Program-made: the position numbers and the translations under genes
In this document: in pieces, positions 8,196 through 16,496 of the stretch
Numbering within the stretch: position 1 is the first letter of the stretch
Layout: each line of letters opens with the position of its first letter
Notes under the pieces: generated by a model
Databases searched by the model: none
What the model was told of the DNA's origin: nothing
The model's input: only the letters and a program-made list of their open reading frames with translations
DNA from: Pseudomonas sp. GM74
GTDB taxonomy: Bacteria; Pseudomonadota; Gammaproteobacteria; Pseudomonadales; Pseudomonadaceae
Direction of reading: 5' to 3'
Length of the DNA stretch: 37,034 bases
Assembly (NCBI RefSeq): GCF_000282455.1
Contig: NZ_AKJG01000113.1
Span: 1-37,034, forward strand

Positions 8196-9881
8196 GACAG
8201 AACCCCAAATGAATTTACTGTTAGAGCGAGACACTGCTTTCGATTGCGACACTGAGCTTTCGAAACCTATCCAGATCGTTGATCTTTTCGCCGGTCCTGG
8301 CGGCCTAGGTGAAGGCTTCGCGTCTTCTGGTAATGGACAACGGTTTGAGATCGTGGTTTCTGCCGAGATGGACCCTGTAGCTCGCGAGACTCTTAGGCTC
8401 AGAGCGTTCTACAGACTTCTAAAGCTGAAGAATCCCGGTCGCCTGTCTGATTACTACGATTTTTGCAATGGCCATAGCCAAAGTCCCTTTTCTGCCGCTA
8501 GTGAGCCTCAATGGCTCGAAGCCGAAGCCGAAGCCCGATGCATAACGCTGGGGTCGAAAGCAGGCGATTTGGAGCTGGACCAGATACTCGAAGAGAAACT
8601 TGATAGAGACCGACCTTGGGTGCTTACGGCGGCCCGCCATGTCAGGCCTACTCGCTCGTTGGCCGCTCCCGCAACCTAGGCAAAGCGAACTACAGCGCTG
8701 AAAACGATCATCGCCACTTTCTATACAAGGAATACCTCCGGATTATCAAAGAGCGACAGCCTACCGTTTTCGTGATGGAAAACGTCAAAGGAATCCTCTC
8801 CTCTAAAGTCGGTGGAGAAGGTATTTTCACTCAGATTCTCCAAGACCTCACCGACCCTCACAAAGCATTAGGTGACGCAACACCGGGAAAGAAATACCGC
8901 ATCTGCTCTCTGGTAACCGGACAGTCCTTCGACCCCGGCGATGATGTTGACAAGGTGGATCCTCGTGGATTCATTATCAGAGCTGAGGAGCACGGAATTC
9001 CCCAGGCACGGCATCGTGTAATTCTTCTAGGTATCGCGCTGGACGAGCAAGGTTGCGTGCCAGATCACGAACGCATTCCGTTCTCACGCGAAGTCAGTAC
9101 CAAGCATGCAATCGATGACCTCCCTAATCTTCGAAGCCGGCTCACCAAACAACAGGACGACAGTGAGGCTTGGTACAAAGTCGTTATGGATCAATTGGAC
9201 GAACTCAGGAAAGAGGTTGATCCCGGTGCAGAGCCGAAGCTCGCCTCCGAAATGAAAATTACGTGGGACGGCATATTCTCCTCAGCATATGAGGTCGGCG
9301 CACTACGAGTACCTCGCAGGAAAAACGACGGCAGGACAGGTATAGATGAGTTGGACCGTTGGTATCGCGACGAAAACTTGGAATACTGGTTGAACCATGA
9401 TGCTCGGGGACACATGCTTTCGGACTTGAGGAGGTACATGTTTGCCAGTGTTTACGCGCGGGCCTACAAAACGTCCCCAAAAGGCCATCAACAATTCAAG
9501 CTCTCAGGACTGGCCCCAGCCCACAAGAATTGGGAAACAGGCAAGTTCAGCGATCGCTTCAGAGTGCAGTTGGAGGACCAACCGGCAACAACTGTGACAA
9601 GCCATATTTCGAAGGACGGCCATTACTTCATCCATTACGACCCGAAGCAGTGCCGGAGTCTGACAGTTAGGGAAGCCGCACGACTTCAGACCTTCCCTGA
9701 CAACTATTTTTTCCAAGGTAACAGGACGAAGCAGTTTCACCAGGTCGGGAACGCGGTGCCGCCCTTGCTAGCGAGCAAAATTGCATCTGTAGTGTTCGGC
9801 GTGGCATCCACCCGGGTTCGGGAGTACGAGTCTACTAAACTACAAAGCAGCATTAGCAAACCAGAACCTGTTCCTGCTTGA
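8194..9881 (+). pseudogene. Cytosine-C5 DNA methyltransferase, frameshifted before motif IV
   Basis: The cytosine methyltransferase is split between two frames. Motif I (DLFAGPGG) and the region up to DRPWVL are in one frame. GGPPCQAYS (catalytic Cys), ENVKG (motif VI), QARHRV (motif VIII), the recognition domain, and the C-terminal TVREAARLQTFP and QVGNAVPP motifs are in the next. The junction is at about 8626-8627: adding one base after A8626 would give the expected VLIGGPPCQ. The single-base loss leaves a first-frame product that stops at 8679. The restored protein would be about 562 residues from ATG 8194. ATG 8140, with AGGGGA upstream, is an alternative start lying inside vsr. A 5-methylcytosine enzyme with linked Vsr is a common pairing. 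A sequencing error is possible, since all other motifs look intact. No slippery heptamer supports programmed frameshifting. Confidence 0.85.
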
Positions 9882-9898
9882 AAGGTCATATCGAATTA

Positions 9899-9919
9899 GC
9901 GACCGCGTGCGGTCGCTTT
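9899..9919 (+). terminator. Rho-independent terminator after the methyltransferase
   Basis: A hairpin with 7-bp perfect arms GCGACCG and CGGTCGC and a CGTG loop is followed by TTT. It lies 18 bases after the methyltransferase stop. The T-tract is short, so termination may be partial. Confidence 0.6.
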
Positions 9920-10150
9920 GAGTTTGAACTCACTCGAATAAGATTTACGCATATCCAAACACCTCAGATTTTGGCGCCATCATATCGCCCGATTGAAGTG
10001 TCCAAAATCAATAGGCCAGTTCAGAGCAGCTCCCTCGCCACAGTAAGATATTTGTCTGCCGAATCGGTGTAAGAACTGAGATTGAGTTAATCGCTGACCG
10101 GCTCGCACAGCGGTCTGCCGGCCCCCACTCAACGCCCCACCTCCCCTCCT
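9920..10150. other. Intergenic segment, island-chromosome transition
   Basis: No convincing gene lies here. A 64-codon frame with TTG start (9878-10072) has no family resemblance. Base composition and codon style change across this segment, from the AT-richer defence island to GC-rich Pseudomonas chromosome. No tRNA, integrase gene or clear direct repeat was seen, so the junction mechanism is unresolved. Confidence 0.45.
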
Positions 10151-11920
10151 TCATCCCCCCTCCACATTACCCACCCGATAATTCGCCACATAACTATCCA
10201 CAGCCGTCCCAATCGTAGGAAAAAACGCCGTCTCCCCCAGCCGCGCAAACAACCCAAACCGCTTCAGCTTGTCCTTCACCGGATCCTTCATCTCGGCAAA
10301 GCACAACTCGATACCCGCCGCGTGCAGGGTGTCGTCCAGTTCGGCGAGCATGTCGGCGGAGGTCACGTCGACGCTGGTCACCGGTTCTGCGGCGACCACC
10401 AGCCAGCGCACGGGCGTGGGCGAAGCCGCGACAGCGTCCAGCACGCGGTCGCTGAACAGTTCGGCGTTGGCGAAGAACAAGGGGGCATCCCAGCGAAACA
10501 GGACCAGGCCGGGGATCAGGTGTGCGTCGGGGTAGCGTTTGATGTCGTGGTAGCCCTTGACCCCGTCGGCGCGGCCCAATACTGCGGAGTACGGGCGCCA
10601 GGCGTCCCAGAGGAATTCGATGATCGCAATCACGATGGCCAGGCCGATGCCCTCGATCGCGCCGAACACGGCCACGCCGACGGTGCAGACGATCGATAAC
10701 CAGCATTCCCAGCGCTGGATGCGATAGATCCGGCGCAGGTCGGTGATTTCGATCAGGCCGATGGCCGAGGCGATCACGACTGCCGCCAGGGCGCTGGACG
10801 GTAGATGCTGCAGCAGGTCCGGTGCCACCACCAGCAGCAAGGCAACCGCCAGTGCGCCGACGACGCCGGTCATTTGGGTCTTGGCGCCGGCGGCTTCGGC
10901 CACGGGTGTCCGCGACGAGCTGCTGCTGATCGGGAAGCCCTGGAAAAAACCGGCCGCCAGGTTGGCGATGCCGAGGCCCACCATTTCCTGATTCGGGTTG
11001 ACGTAGGTTCGGGTCCGCGCCGCATAGACCCGCGACAGCACGCTGGTGTCGGCGAACGAGACGAGTGCGACGGCGCACCCGCCGATCATCACCGGAACGA
11101 TGTCGGCGGTGGTGATCCAGGGGATGGCGAATCCGGGCAAGCCTTGGGGGAGCGAACCGAGGACCGACACACCGGCGCGTGTCGCCAGGTCGAGGGCACC
11201 CACGGCGACCGTCGCGCCTACCACGGCGATCAGGATGCCCGGCAGTCGCGGCCATCTTTTGAGTAGCAGGATCACCGCCAGGGTGAGCCCGCCTACCGTG
11301 AAGGTGGTCCAGTTGACCTTTCCTTCCATCAGCGCCGAGGCGATAGCCCCTATGTTTCTCAATGGGCCCTCGGACTCAATGGAAAAACCGAACAGCTTGG
11401 GCAACTGGCTGATCAATACGGTCAGTGCGATGCCGTTCATGTAGCCGTAGCGGATCGGTTTGGACAGCAGCTCGGTGATAAAACCCAGGCGCGCCATACC
11501 GGCCAGGATGCACACCGCTCCCGACACGATCGCCATCATCCCCGCCAGGGCGACGGCGCGCTGCGGGTCACCACCGGAGAGTGGAATGATGACCGCGAGA
11601 ATGACGGCCACCAGGGAGGAATCCGGCCCCATCACCAGAATCCGGCTGGGGCCGAACAGGGCATAGAACAGCAGCGGAACGATGGTCGCGTAGAGGCCAT
11701 AAATGCCGGGCACGCCCGATGCCACCGCATAGGCGATACCGACAGGCACCAGCATCGTGGTCAGCACCAGGCCGGCAACGATGTCGTAACGCAACCATGC
11801 CAATTGGTATTCGCGCAGCATGCCCAGTCCCGGTAGCCAGCGGCGCCAACCGGTCTGTTCATCACGGCGCGCTATCCGGCCCGGCTCCGAGAGAGGGGGC
11901 GAAGCATCTGAATGGCTCAT
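10151..11920 (-). CDS. SulP family anion transporter with STAS domain
   Basis: A 589-residue inner-membrane permease of the SulP/SLC26 family, which moves sulfate, bicarbonate or dicarboxylates. The N-terminal core has 10-12 hydrophobic spans between about residues 45 and 440. It includes the family signature region PVGIAYAVASGVPGIYGLY near the start and SSSSSRTPVAEAAGAKTQ in the middle. The C-terminal 120 residues form a cytoplasmic STAS domain with the usual SVDVTSADML strand-helix. The ATG has GAGGGCGG a few bases upstream. No carbonic anhydrase or other substrate-defining neighbour is present, so the ion cannot be assigned. It is transcribed away from the hypothetical gene at 12,039, with about 118 bases between them. 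Confidence 0.93.
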   Translation of the reverse strand: MSHSDASPPLSEPGRIARRDEQTGWRRWLPGLGMLREYQLAWLRYDIVAGLVLTTMLVPVGIAYAVASGVPGIYGLYATIVPLLFYALFGPSRILVMGPDSSLVAVILAVIIPLSGGDPQRAVALAGMMAIVSGAVCILAGMARLGFITELLSKPIRYGYMNGIALTVLISQLPKLFGFSIESEGPLRNIGAIASALMEGKVNWTTFTVGGLTLAVILLLKRWPRLPGILIAVVGATVAVGALDLATRAGVSVLGSLPQGLPGFAIPWITTADIVPVMIGGCAVALVSFADTSVLSRVYAARTRTYVNPNQEMVGLGIANLAAGFFQGFPISSSSSRTPVAEAAGAKTQMTGVVGALAVALLLVVAPDLLQHLPSSALAAVVIASAIGLIEITDLRRIYRIQRWECWLSIVCTVGVAVFGAIEGIGLAIVIAIIEFLWDAWRPYSAVLGRADGVKGYHDIKRYPDAHLIPGLVLFRWDAPLFFANAELFSDRVLDAVAASPTPVRWLVVAAEPVTSVDVTSADMLAELDDTLHAAGIELCFAEMKDPVKDKLKRFGLFARLGETAFFPTIGTAVDSYVANYRVGNVEGG

Positions 11921-12038
11921 GAACCGCCCTCTTTGATTGACTGTGCAGACTCGGCGAAATTGAAGTGATCTCAGTGTAGCTATTGCTTCGAATGCGCCAT
12001 CACTGGAAGCTGTTCATCTAAAGGACTTGGAACCCGAC

Positions 12039-13004
12039 ATGAAATTCGACCTCGCCTACTGCCTCAGCCTCAACGACAAGTTGTCGATCTACGACGTGCG
12101 GGATCTGAATTTCGACGAGACGATGGATTTCGACTCCACCAGGGAACACTTCCAGTGCCCCAACGATGCCTGTCGCCTGGCGTTCGATGCGGCTAATGAA
12201 CTGGGCACGTTCAACGCCAAGAATGTGAATTACGTACGTACGCCGCACTTCAAGAACCTGCCAAGTACGCGGCATGTTGAGGGTTGCCCTTATGTCAGCT
12301 TGAAGACCCCGGCGTCGGGTGTGGATGAGGCGGAAACGGATGACAGCCGCGAGGAAAATTTCCCGTCGGAATTGTTACTGACTCGACGTGAGTATGTGCG
12401 TAAGCCATCCACCCCGGAGGTGATTGCCGATGTGGTTCGGGATGAGCCATTGGCGCCTGAGGCGGCTAGTAATATCGAACAACCGGGCAGGGAATCGGCA
12501 CCGGACAAGACCAGCGTCTTTGCTCATCCGGTGGAGTGTTTCGTGTCGAACTTCGACGACAAGGATTTGCTCAAGCGCGTGCCGCTGAAGATTGGCGAAC
12601 ACACCGCGCCTTACGGGTCGTTTTTCAAGAAGATCGAGTATCTGCAAGACAACAAAGGGCTGATTTACTGGGGCAAGATCAAGGAGATCAAGGACTACAC
12701 CCAGAGCTTTCGCATCGACTTCGAAAAGAAGGTCTGGTTCGAGAAGAAGCCTTACTCGGTCAATGTCTACCTGAGCAAAAAGCTGATCGACAGCTACCGC
12801 AAGCGCAAGGCGTTCCTGGAGGAGATCAAGCACGCCATCGAGAGTGGTCGGGAACTGTATTGCTTCTTTTATGGCGTGACGCCCGAGTTGAAGCAGGTGC
12901 CGAGCAAGAAAAACCCCGAGCAGACGTTCGGGGTGTTCAGCGCCAACATCGAGAATCTGGATCACTTTATCGTGCGGGAAGCGCCAGGGTTGGCGGACAA
13001 GTGA
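12039..13004 (+). CDS. Conserved hypothetical protein with Cys/His metal-binding pattern
   Basis: This 321-residue protein is not recognised with confidence. Near the N terminus it has CPNDAC (about residues 43-48) followed by HFKNLPSTRHVEGCPY (about 73-88). This Cys-x4-Cys plus His/Cys arrangement could bind zinc and loosely resembles the N-terminal region of CoiA-like proteins. A low-complexity acidic linker follows. The C-terminal 150 residues look like a compact alpha/beta domain with a Lys-rich stretch. I chose ATG 12039, with AAGGA further upstream; TTG 12027 is also in frame. It is free-standing and convergent with the next gene. A nucleic-acid-related role is only a guess from the metal-site pattern. 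Confidence 0.7.
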   Translation: MKFDLAYCLSLNDKLSIYDVRDLNFDETMDFDSTREHFQCPNDACRLAFDAANELGTFNAKNVNYVRTPHFKNLPSTRHVEGCPYVSLKTPASGVDEAETDDSREENFPSELLLTRREYVRKPSTPEVIADVVRDEPLAPEAASNIEQPGRESAPDKTSVFAHPVECFVSNFDDKDLLKRVPLKIGEHTAPYGSFFKKIEYLQDNKGLIYWGKIKEIKDYTQSFRIDFEKKVWFEKKPYSVNVYLSKKLIDSYRKRKAFLEEIKHAIESGRELYCFFYGVTPELKQVPSKKNPEQTFGVFSANIENLDHFIVREAPGLADK

Positions 13005-13023
13005 TTCGAACCATTGGGTTGTT

Positions 13024-13713
13024 TTAGTGCGCGTCCAATTGCCGTTGTAGCGCCCATATTTCCCGCTTCACTTCCATACGTCGATCAAGCGCGGTCTGGA
13101 TAGTGGACTCTTCGAGGCTGCAGTACTGGCGTAGCCAGTGAGCCATCATTTCCTCATCCGGGTAGTAATAGTCTTTATGGCCTTTGCTGTTTCTTGGGCA
13201 GTCATTCATATCGCCGTCGAACCGCTCTGCCGAAAACTCGTCCGGCGGTAAAGAGCCCCGTTCAGCCGCGACATCCTGAAAAATCCAGGCGATTTCATCT
13301 ATGTGTTTTTGCGCACTGCGATGGCTGCGCCGGTACAGGATGAACTGGCCACAGCTTTCTTGAAAGCGTTCCATCATCGGCTCGTCATCGACCCACTGAA
13401 GGATGTCGAACTGCCCTGCATGGCGGATCAAGCCACTAATCCAACGATCAGCAAAGCGTTGAACAAAACCCTCGACGTCTGCCTTTTTGGCATCAGCGAA
13501 GATCATGCAGTAACGGGTCGGGATGTGGATGGCGAACAGCACATGTTTGCGTTGAACAGTGACGGCGTGGACCAGCCACTGTTCGGTGGACTCATCAGGC
13601 TCATCGTCTTCAATGATGGCCAATGGAGGTTTCTCCACCGGTGTGATTGTTTTGCCTTTATGTACACGACTGAAGAATTTGCTGGCCGCTTCGGTGCAGT
13701 TGAAGATCAACAT
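13024..13713 (-). CDS. DUF6933-like hypothetical protein
   Basis: A 229-residue soluble protein starting MLIFNCTEAASKFF, which resembles the start of DUF6933 proteins as I remember them. The N-terminal 130 residues include HVLFAIHIPTRYCMIF, a beta-strand-rich segment. The C-terminal part is acidic and helical. I prefer ATG 13713 because family members begin with this motif; ATG 13770 is an alternative that would overlap the upstream gene. It lies 34 bases downstream of another small minus-strand gene, so the two are probably co-transcribed. No catalytic motif is visible. Function unknown. Confidence 0.65.
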   Translation of the reverse strand: MLIFNCTEAASKFFSRVHKGKTITPVEKPPLAIIEDDEPDESTEQWLVHAVTVQRKHVLFAIHIPTRYCMIFADAKKADVEGFVQRFADRWISGLIRHAGQFDILQWVDDEPMMERFQESCGQFILYRRSHRSAQKHIDEIAWIFQDVAAERGSLPPDEFSAERFDGDMNDCPRNSKGHKDYYYPDEEMMAHWLRQYCSLEESTIQTALDRRMEVKREIWALQRQLDAH

Positions 13714-13747
13714 CCAGGGTTCTCTGTTAAGTTTGGTAATGGGATTG

Positions 13748-14110
13748 TCAGTTCTGCCGGACAATCTCATCAGCCCATTCAAGCTCGTAGGGCTGGCGAA
13801 CAATGTCTGCAATCACCTCCCGTATCCCTTCACTAAGCACCGACAACTCCGCGTCGGTCAACAAATCGAACTTGACCATCATACTCAAAGAGCTGAACGC
13901 GCTGGAGCGACTGTAGGGGTCGAAAATTCGCACGATGTCTTTGTCTCGATCACGCATCAAGCGATACAGCATTCCATATCTAGCTTGAGCAGAGAGCGCA
14001 CTGTGTTGAGCGATCGTCTCGGCATCAGCCAGGACACCCTGGCAGAAACGATCGAGCGCAAGTTTGTGGAGTTCCTTGAACTTCTTCCAGTCACTTTCAG
14101 GGATCGACAT
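13748..14110 (-). CDS. Small hypothetical protein paired with the DUF6933-like gene
   Basis: A 120-residue, mainly helical soluble protein. The start at ATG 14110 is well supported by GGAGAA four bases upstream. It begins MSIPESDWKKFKELH and contains DRDKDIVRIFDPYSRS. I do not recognise the family, though similar small proteins of this style are common in Pseudomonas. It is the first gene of a two-gene minus-strand unit and is divergent from the HTH gene at 14,353. A role as partner of the downstream protein is possible but unproven. Confidence 0.68.
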   Translation of the reverse strand: MSIPESDWKKFKELHKLALDRFCQGVLADAETIAQHSALSAQARYGMLYRLMRDRDKDIVRIFDPYSRSSAFSSLSMMVKFDLLTDAELSVLSEGIREVIADIVRQPYELEWADEIVRQN

Positions 14111-14299
14111 AACGTTCTCCTGCATAAAGGCTCGAACCGTACGAACACCTATTCTTGCGAAAAAACCTGTCTGTACCAAGCCTGAAATCGAACGATGATT
14201 CGATTCGATCAACCAGAGTCCAAGGTGAGTCAGGACAATCACCGTCCGTCTGGTCGAGAGCACACATCAAAAATTGCGTTTGATCCGGGTCAAAAACAA

Positions 14300-14315
14300 C
14301 TGTACAAAAACACAG
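14300..14315 (+). promoter_or_regulatory. Candidate LexA (SOS) box
   Basis: The sequence CTGTACAAAAACACAG fits the CTGT-N8-ACAG LexA operator exactly and is flanked by TA on the right as in the extended consensus. It ends 37 bases before the ATG of the small HTH regulator at 14,353, a position where LexA would block its promoter. Confidence 0.6.
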
Positions 14316-14352
14316 TATATTTTGACCAACACTCTCGAGCCCGGAGAACACC

Positions 14353-14670
14353 ATGGCCTCTCAAGCGATGAAAATCACCCTGGAACGTATTGCCCTCTTC
14401 CAATTCACCCCGGCCCACTGCGCCCAGGCCCGAGCGATGCTGGGCTGGAGTGTGGAAGAGCTGTCGCGCGAATCCCGAGTCTCGGTAGATGCCATTCAAC
14501 GCTTCGAGGCACGCCAGGAGGTGCTGGACGTCACGCGCCTGACGCTGGCCTATCGGTTCGAGTCGGAGGGGTTGGTGTTCTTCCCCGGGTTTGCACCGGG
14601 CCGAGGGATGAATGTGAAGGGGTCGACGCCGAATCCGGTTGGGCGGGCTGATTTTGCGATGGTGGAGTGA
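14353..14670 (+). CDS. Small XRE-like HTH transcriptional regulator
   Basis: A 105-residue protein with a Cro/CI-type helix-turn-helix at about residues 22-70. The pattern is ARAMLGWSVEELSRESRVS followed by the recognition helix around DAIQRFEARQ. The last 35 residues are a short Gly/Pro-rich tail. The CCCGGAGAACACC stretch immediately before the ATG supplies a GGAG site. A LexA-type box lies just upstream, suggesting induction on DNA damage. It is divergent from the two-gene hypothetical unit ending at 14,110 and could regulate it. Homologous short HTH proteins are widespread in Pseudomonas, but no target is known to me. Confidence 0.82.
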   Translation: MASQAMKITLERIALFQFTPAHCAQARAMLGWSVEELSRESRVSVDAIQRFEARQEVLDVTRLTLAYRFESEGLVFFPGFAPGRGMNVKGSTPNPVGRADFAMVE

Positions 14671-14747
14671 GCCAATTCATCGATTGACGATTATCCCTAA
14701 ATAGGTATATTTCGCATAAATCAAAAGGCGGTGCAGGCATCGTTTTT

Positions 14748-14847
14748 TGTAGGAGCGAGCTTGCTCGCGATGGTCGTCAACGATAACGCGCAAATCATGG
14801 ATAAACGCGGTGTCCTTGAGTGCTTCGCGAGCAAGCTCGCTCCTACA
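14748..14847. repeat. REP inverted pair (REPIN), GTAGGAGCGAGC type
   Basis: Two REP hairpins in opposite orientation flank about 55 bases. The left copy is TGTAGGAGCGAGCTTGCTCG and the right copy is its complement ending CTCGCTCCTACA. The element sits just before the ribosome binding site of the HigA-like gene. Confidence 0.9.
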
Positions 14848-14877
14848 GGAGGGCCCGTCTATGCGAAAGGAATTGAA

Positions 14878-15198
14878 ATGATTGAAATCGAAGAAAGCAG
14901 CGGCAACGTCTACGAAGATCTCGGGACACCCCACGCCAATGAAATGCGAGTCAAATCCCAGTTGGCTGCAAAAATTGGCGAAATCATCAAGGCGCGCCAT
15001 TTGACCCAGGTTCAGGCGTCTGAAATTTTAGGTCTGTCACAGCCCAAGCTATCTGAAATGTTGCGCGGAAAATTTCGTGGGATCAGTGAGGCCAAGATGA
15101 TGGAATGCCTGTTACTTCTCGGGCGTGATGTGCAAATAGTAGTCAAGTCGGCCCCTCGCTCACGCAAAGAGGGCCGAATTGAAGTGGTTTTTAGCTGA
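14878..15198 (+). CDS. HigA-like XRE antitoxin without visible toxin
   Basis: A 106-residue helix-turn-helix protein of the COG5606/HigA-like type. The HTH spans about residues 33-75: AAKIGEIIKARHLTQVQA, then SQPKLSEMLRGKFRG as recognition helix. The ATG at 14,878 follows AAGGA by about six bases. A longer in-frame reading from 14,731 would run through the REP pair and is rejected. Such antitoxins normally follow a RelE-like HigB toxin gene, but only a REP pair and a short AT-rich stretch (about 14,690-14,745) lie upstream. It is therefore an orphan regulator, or the remainder of a toxin-antitoxin pair. It ends just before the convergent MBL-fold gene. Confidence 0.85.
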   Translation: MIEIEESSGNVYEDLGTPHANEMRVKSQLAAKIGEIIKARHLTQVQASEILGLSQPKLSEMLRGKFRGISEAKMMECLLLLGRDVQIVVKSAPRSRKEGRIEVVFS

Positions 15199-15221
15199 GG
15201 TTTGCAACTCAACTAATCACG

Positions 15222-16280
15222 CTACGCGTTCTGCACCACCCGATCACTCTCCCCTTCCACCGCCAGCCACCACGCCCCCCCACGCTGCGGATGCATCAGG
15301 TTGAACGCCTCACCCATCTGCGGTGTGGTGATCGATACGTTGCGCTCCCAGGCCAGGGCCAGGATGCGGTCGAAGGGTTCGTACCAGGCGTGCATCGACA
15401 GGTCGAAGGTGCCGTTGTGGATTGGCAACAGCCAGCGGCCCTTGAGATCGATATGGGCTTGCAGGGTTTGTTCGGGTTGCATGTGCACGTGCGGCCAGTC
15501 GACGTTGTAGGCGCCGGTTTCCATGAGGGTCAGGTCGAATGGGCCGTACTGTTCGCCGATGCGTTTGAAGCCGTCGAAGTAGCCGCTGTCGCCGCTGAAG
15601 AAAATGCGTGTGTCGCCGTCGATCATCACCCACGAGGCCCATAGGGTGCTGTTGCTGTCGAACAGGCCACGACCGGAGAAGTGTTGCGATGGGGTGGCGA
15701 TGAACCGGATGCCATCGACTTCCGTGCCTTGCCACCAATCCAGTTGGCGGACTTTGCTGGCGTCGATGCCCCACTTGATCAGGGTATCGCCTACGCCCAG
15801 CGGGGCCAGGAAGTATTTGGTCTTGTCCGCGAGCTTGAGCACGGCCTGATGATCCAGGTGGTCGTAGTGGTCGTGGGACAGGATTACCGCTTCAATCGGT
15901 GGCAATTCCTCCAGGCTGATGGGTGGCTGGTGGAAACGCTTGGGGCCGGCCCATTGCACGGGCGAGGCGCGCTCGGCGAAGACCGGGTCGGTGATCCAGA
16001 ACTTGTCGCGCAGCTTGAGCAACACCGTGGAGTGGCCCAGGCGATAGACGCTGTGGTTGGGCGCTGCGATCAGCGCGGCTTGAGTCAGGGCTTGCACCGG
16101 GACGGGCGCGCTCGGGCGGGTGTTTTGCGGTTTGTGGAACAGCACGTTCCAAAGGACGCCCATGGTTTTGCCAAAGCTCAAACGTTGAACCGGCGTGAAG
16201 TTCTGATACTGCCCTTGAGCCTGTCGGGACGCTTCAGGTGTGGAGACGTTATCCGCCGGGGAGGAGGTTGAATTGGCCAT
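15222..16280 (-). CDS. MBL-fold metal-dependent hydrolase
   Basis: A 352-residue metallo-beta-lactamase-fold protein of the UlaG/NAPE-PLD-like group. The metal motif is LSHDHYDHLDH in the middle of the chain. Later ligands are seen in TPSQHFSGRG, FFSGDSGYF and LPIHNGTFDL. About 80 residues precede the catalytic domain; they carry no clear signal peptide, so it is probably cytoplasmic. I chose ATG 16280 with GGAG ten bases upstream; a longer frame to 16,358 lacks support. It is divergent from a TetR regulator with a shared 216-base region carrying a perfect palindrome, so TetR control is likely. The substrate is unknown. Confidence 0.88.
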   Translation of the reverse strand: MANSTSSPADNVSTPEASRQAQGQYQNFTPVQRLSFGKTMGVLWNVLFHKPQNTRPSAPVPVQALTQAALIAAPNHSVYRLGHSTVLLKLRDKFWITDPVFAERASPVQWAGPKRFHQPPISLEELPPIEAVILSHDHYDHLDHQAVLKLADKTKYFLAPLGVGDTLIKWGIDASKVRQLDWWQGTEVDGIRFIATPSQHFSGRGLFDSNSTLWASWVMIDGDTRIFFSGDSGYFDGFKRIGEQYGPFDLTLMETGAYNVDWPHVHMQPEQTLQAHIDLKGRWLLPIHNGTFDLSMHAWYEPFDRILALAWERNVSITTPQMGEAFNLMHPQRGGAWWLAVEGESDRVVQNA

Positions 16281-16402
16281 GACTGAATGACTCCAGAAAA
16301 ACCGCGCATGACGCGATTCTCCGCTTTGGGACGATAAATGGCCAAGGCACGCACGCATCAGCCGGACTTTCTATTTTTTACTGGGCAGGATTAACAAAAC
16401 AT

Positions 16403-16418
16403 TACACTGCACAGTGTA
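16403..16418. promoter_or_regulatory. Perfect palindrome, probable TetR operator
   Basis: TACACTG-CA-CAGTGTA is a perfect 7+2+7 inverted repeat in the divergent region between the MBL hydrolase and TetR genes. A related imperfect copy (AAACTACCGAGTGTAA) lies at 16,451-16,466, sharing the AGTGTA half-site. This arrangement suits an autoregulated TetR protein controlling both genes. Confidence 0.6.
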
Positions 16419-16496
16419 GTTTCTAGGTTGCATCAAAGTCGATGACAAGTAAACTACCGAGTGTAATTTCCTCCTTCTTCCTGCCGAAGCGTACTT

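Noticed and set aside
8600..8640. Programmed ribosomal frameshift in the methyltransferase
   Set aside because: No slippery heptamer or downstream pseudoknot is evident; a simple one-base loss explains the frame change.
9878..10072. 64-codon TTG-start frame after the methyltransferase
   Set aside because: It spans a terminator hairpin, lacks a binding site and resembles nothing known.
10194..11255. 353-codon frame overlapping sulP on the same strand
   Set aside because: It is extremely Arg-rich and is an out-of-frame reading of the transporter.
14731..14877. N-terminal extension of the HigA-like gene
   Set aside because: It would translate the REP pair, whereas ATG 14,878 has a good AAGGA site.
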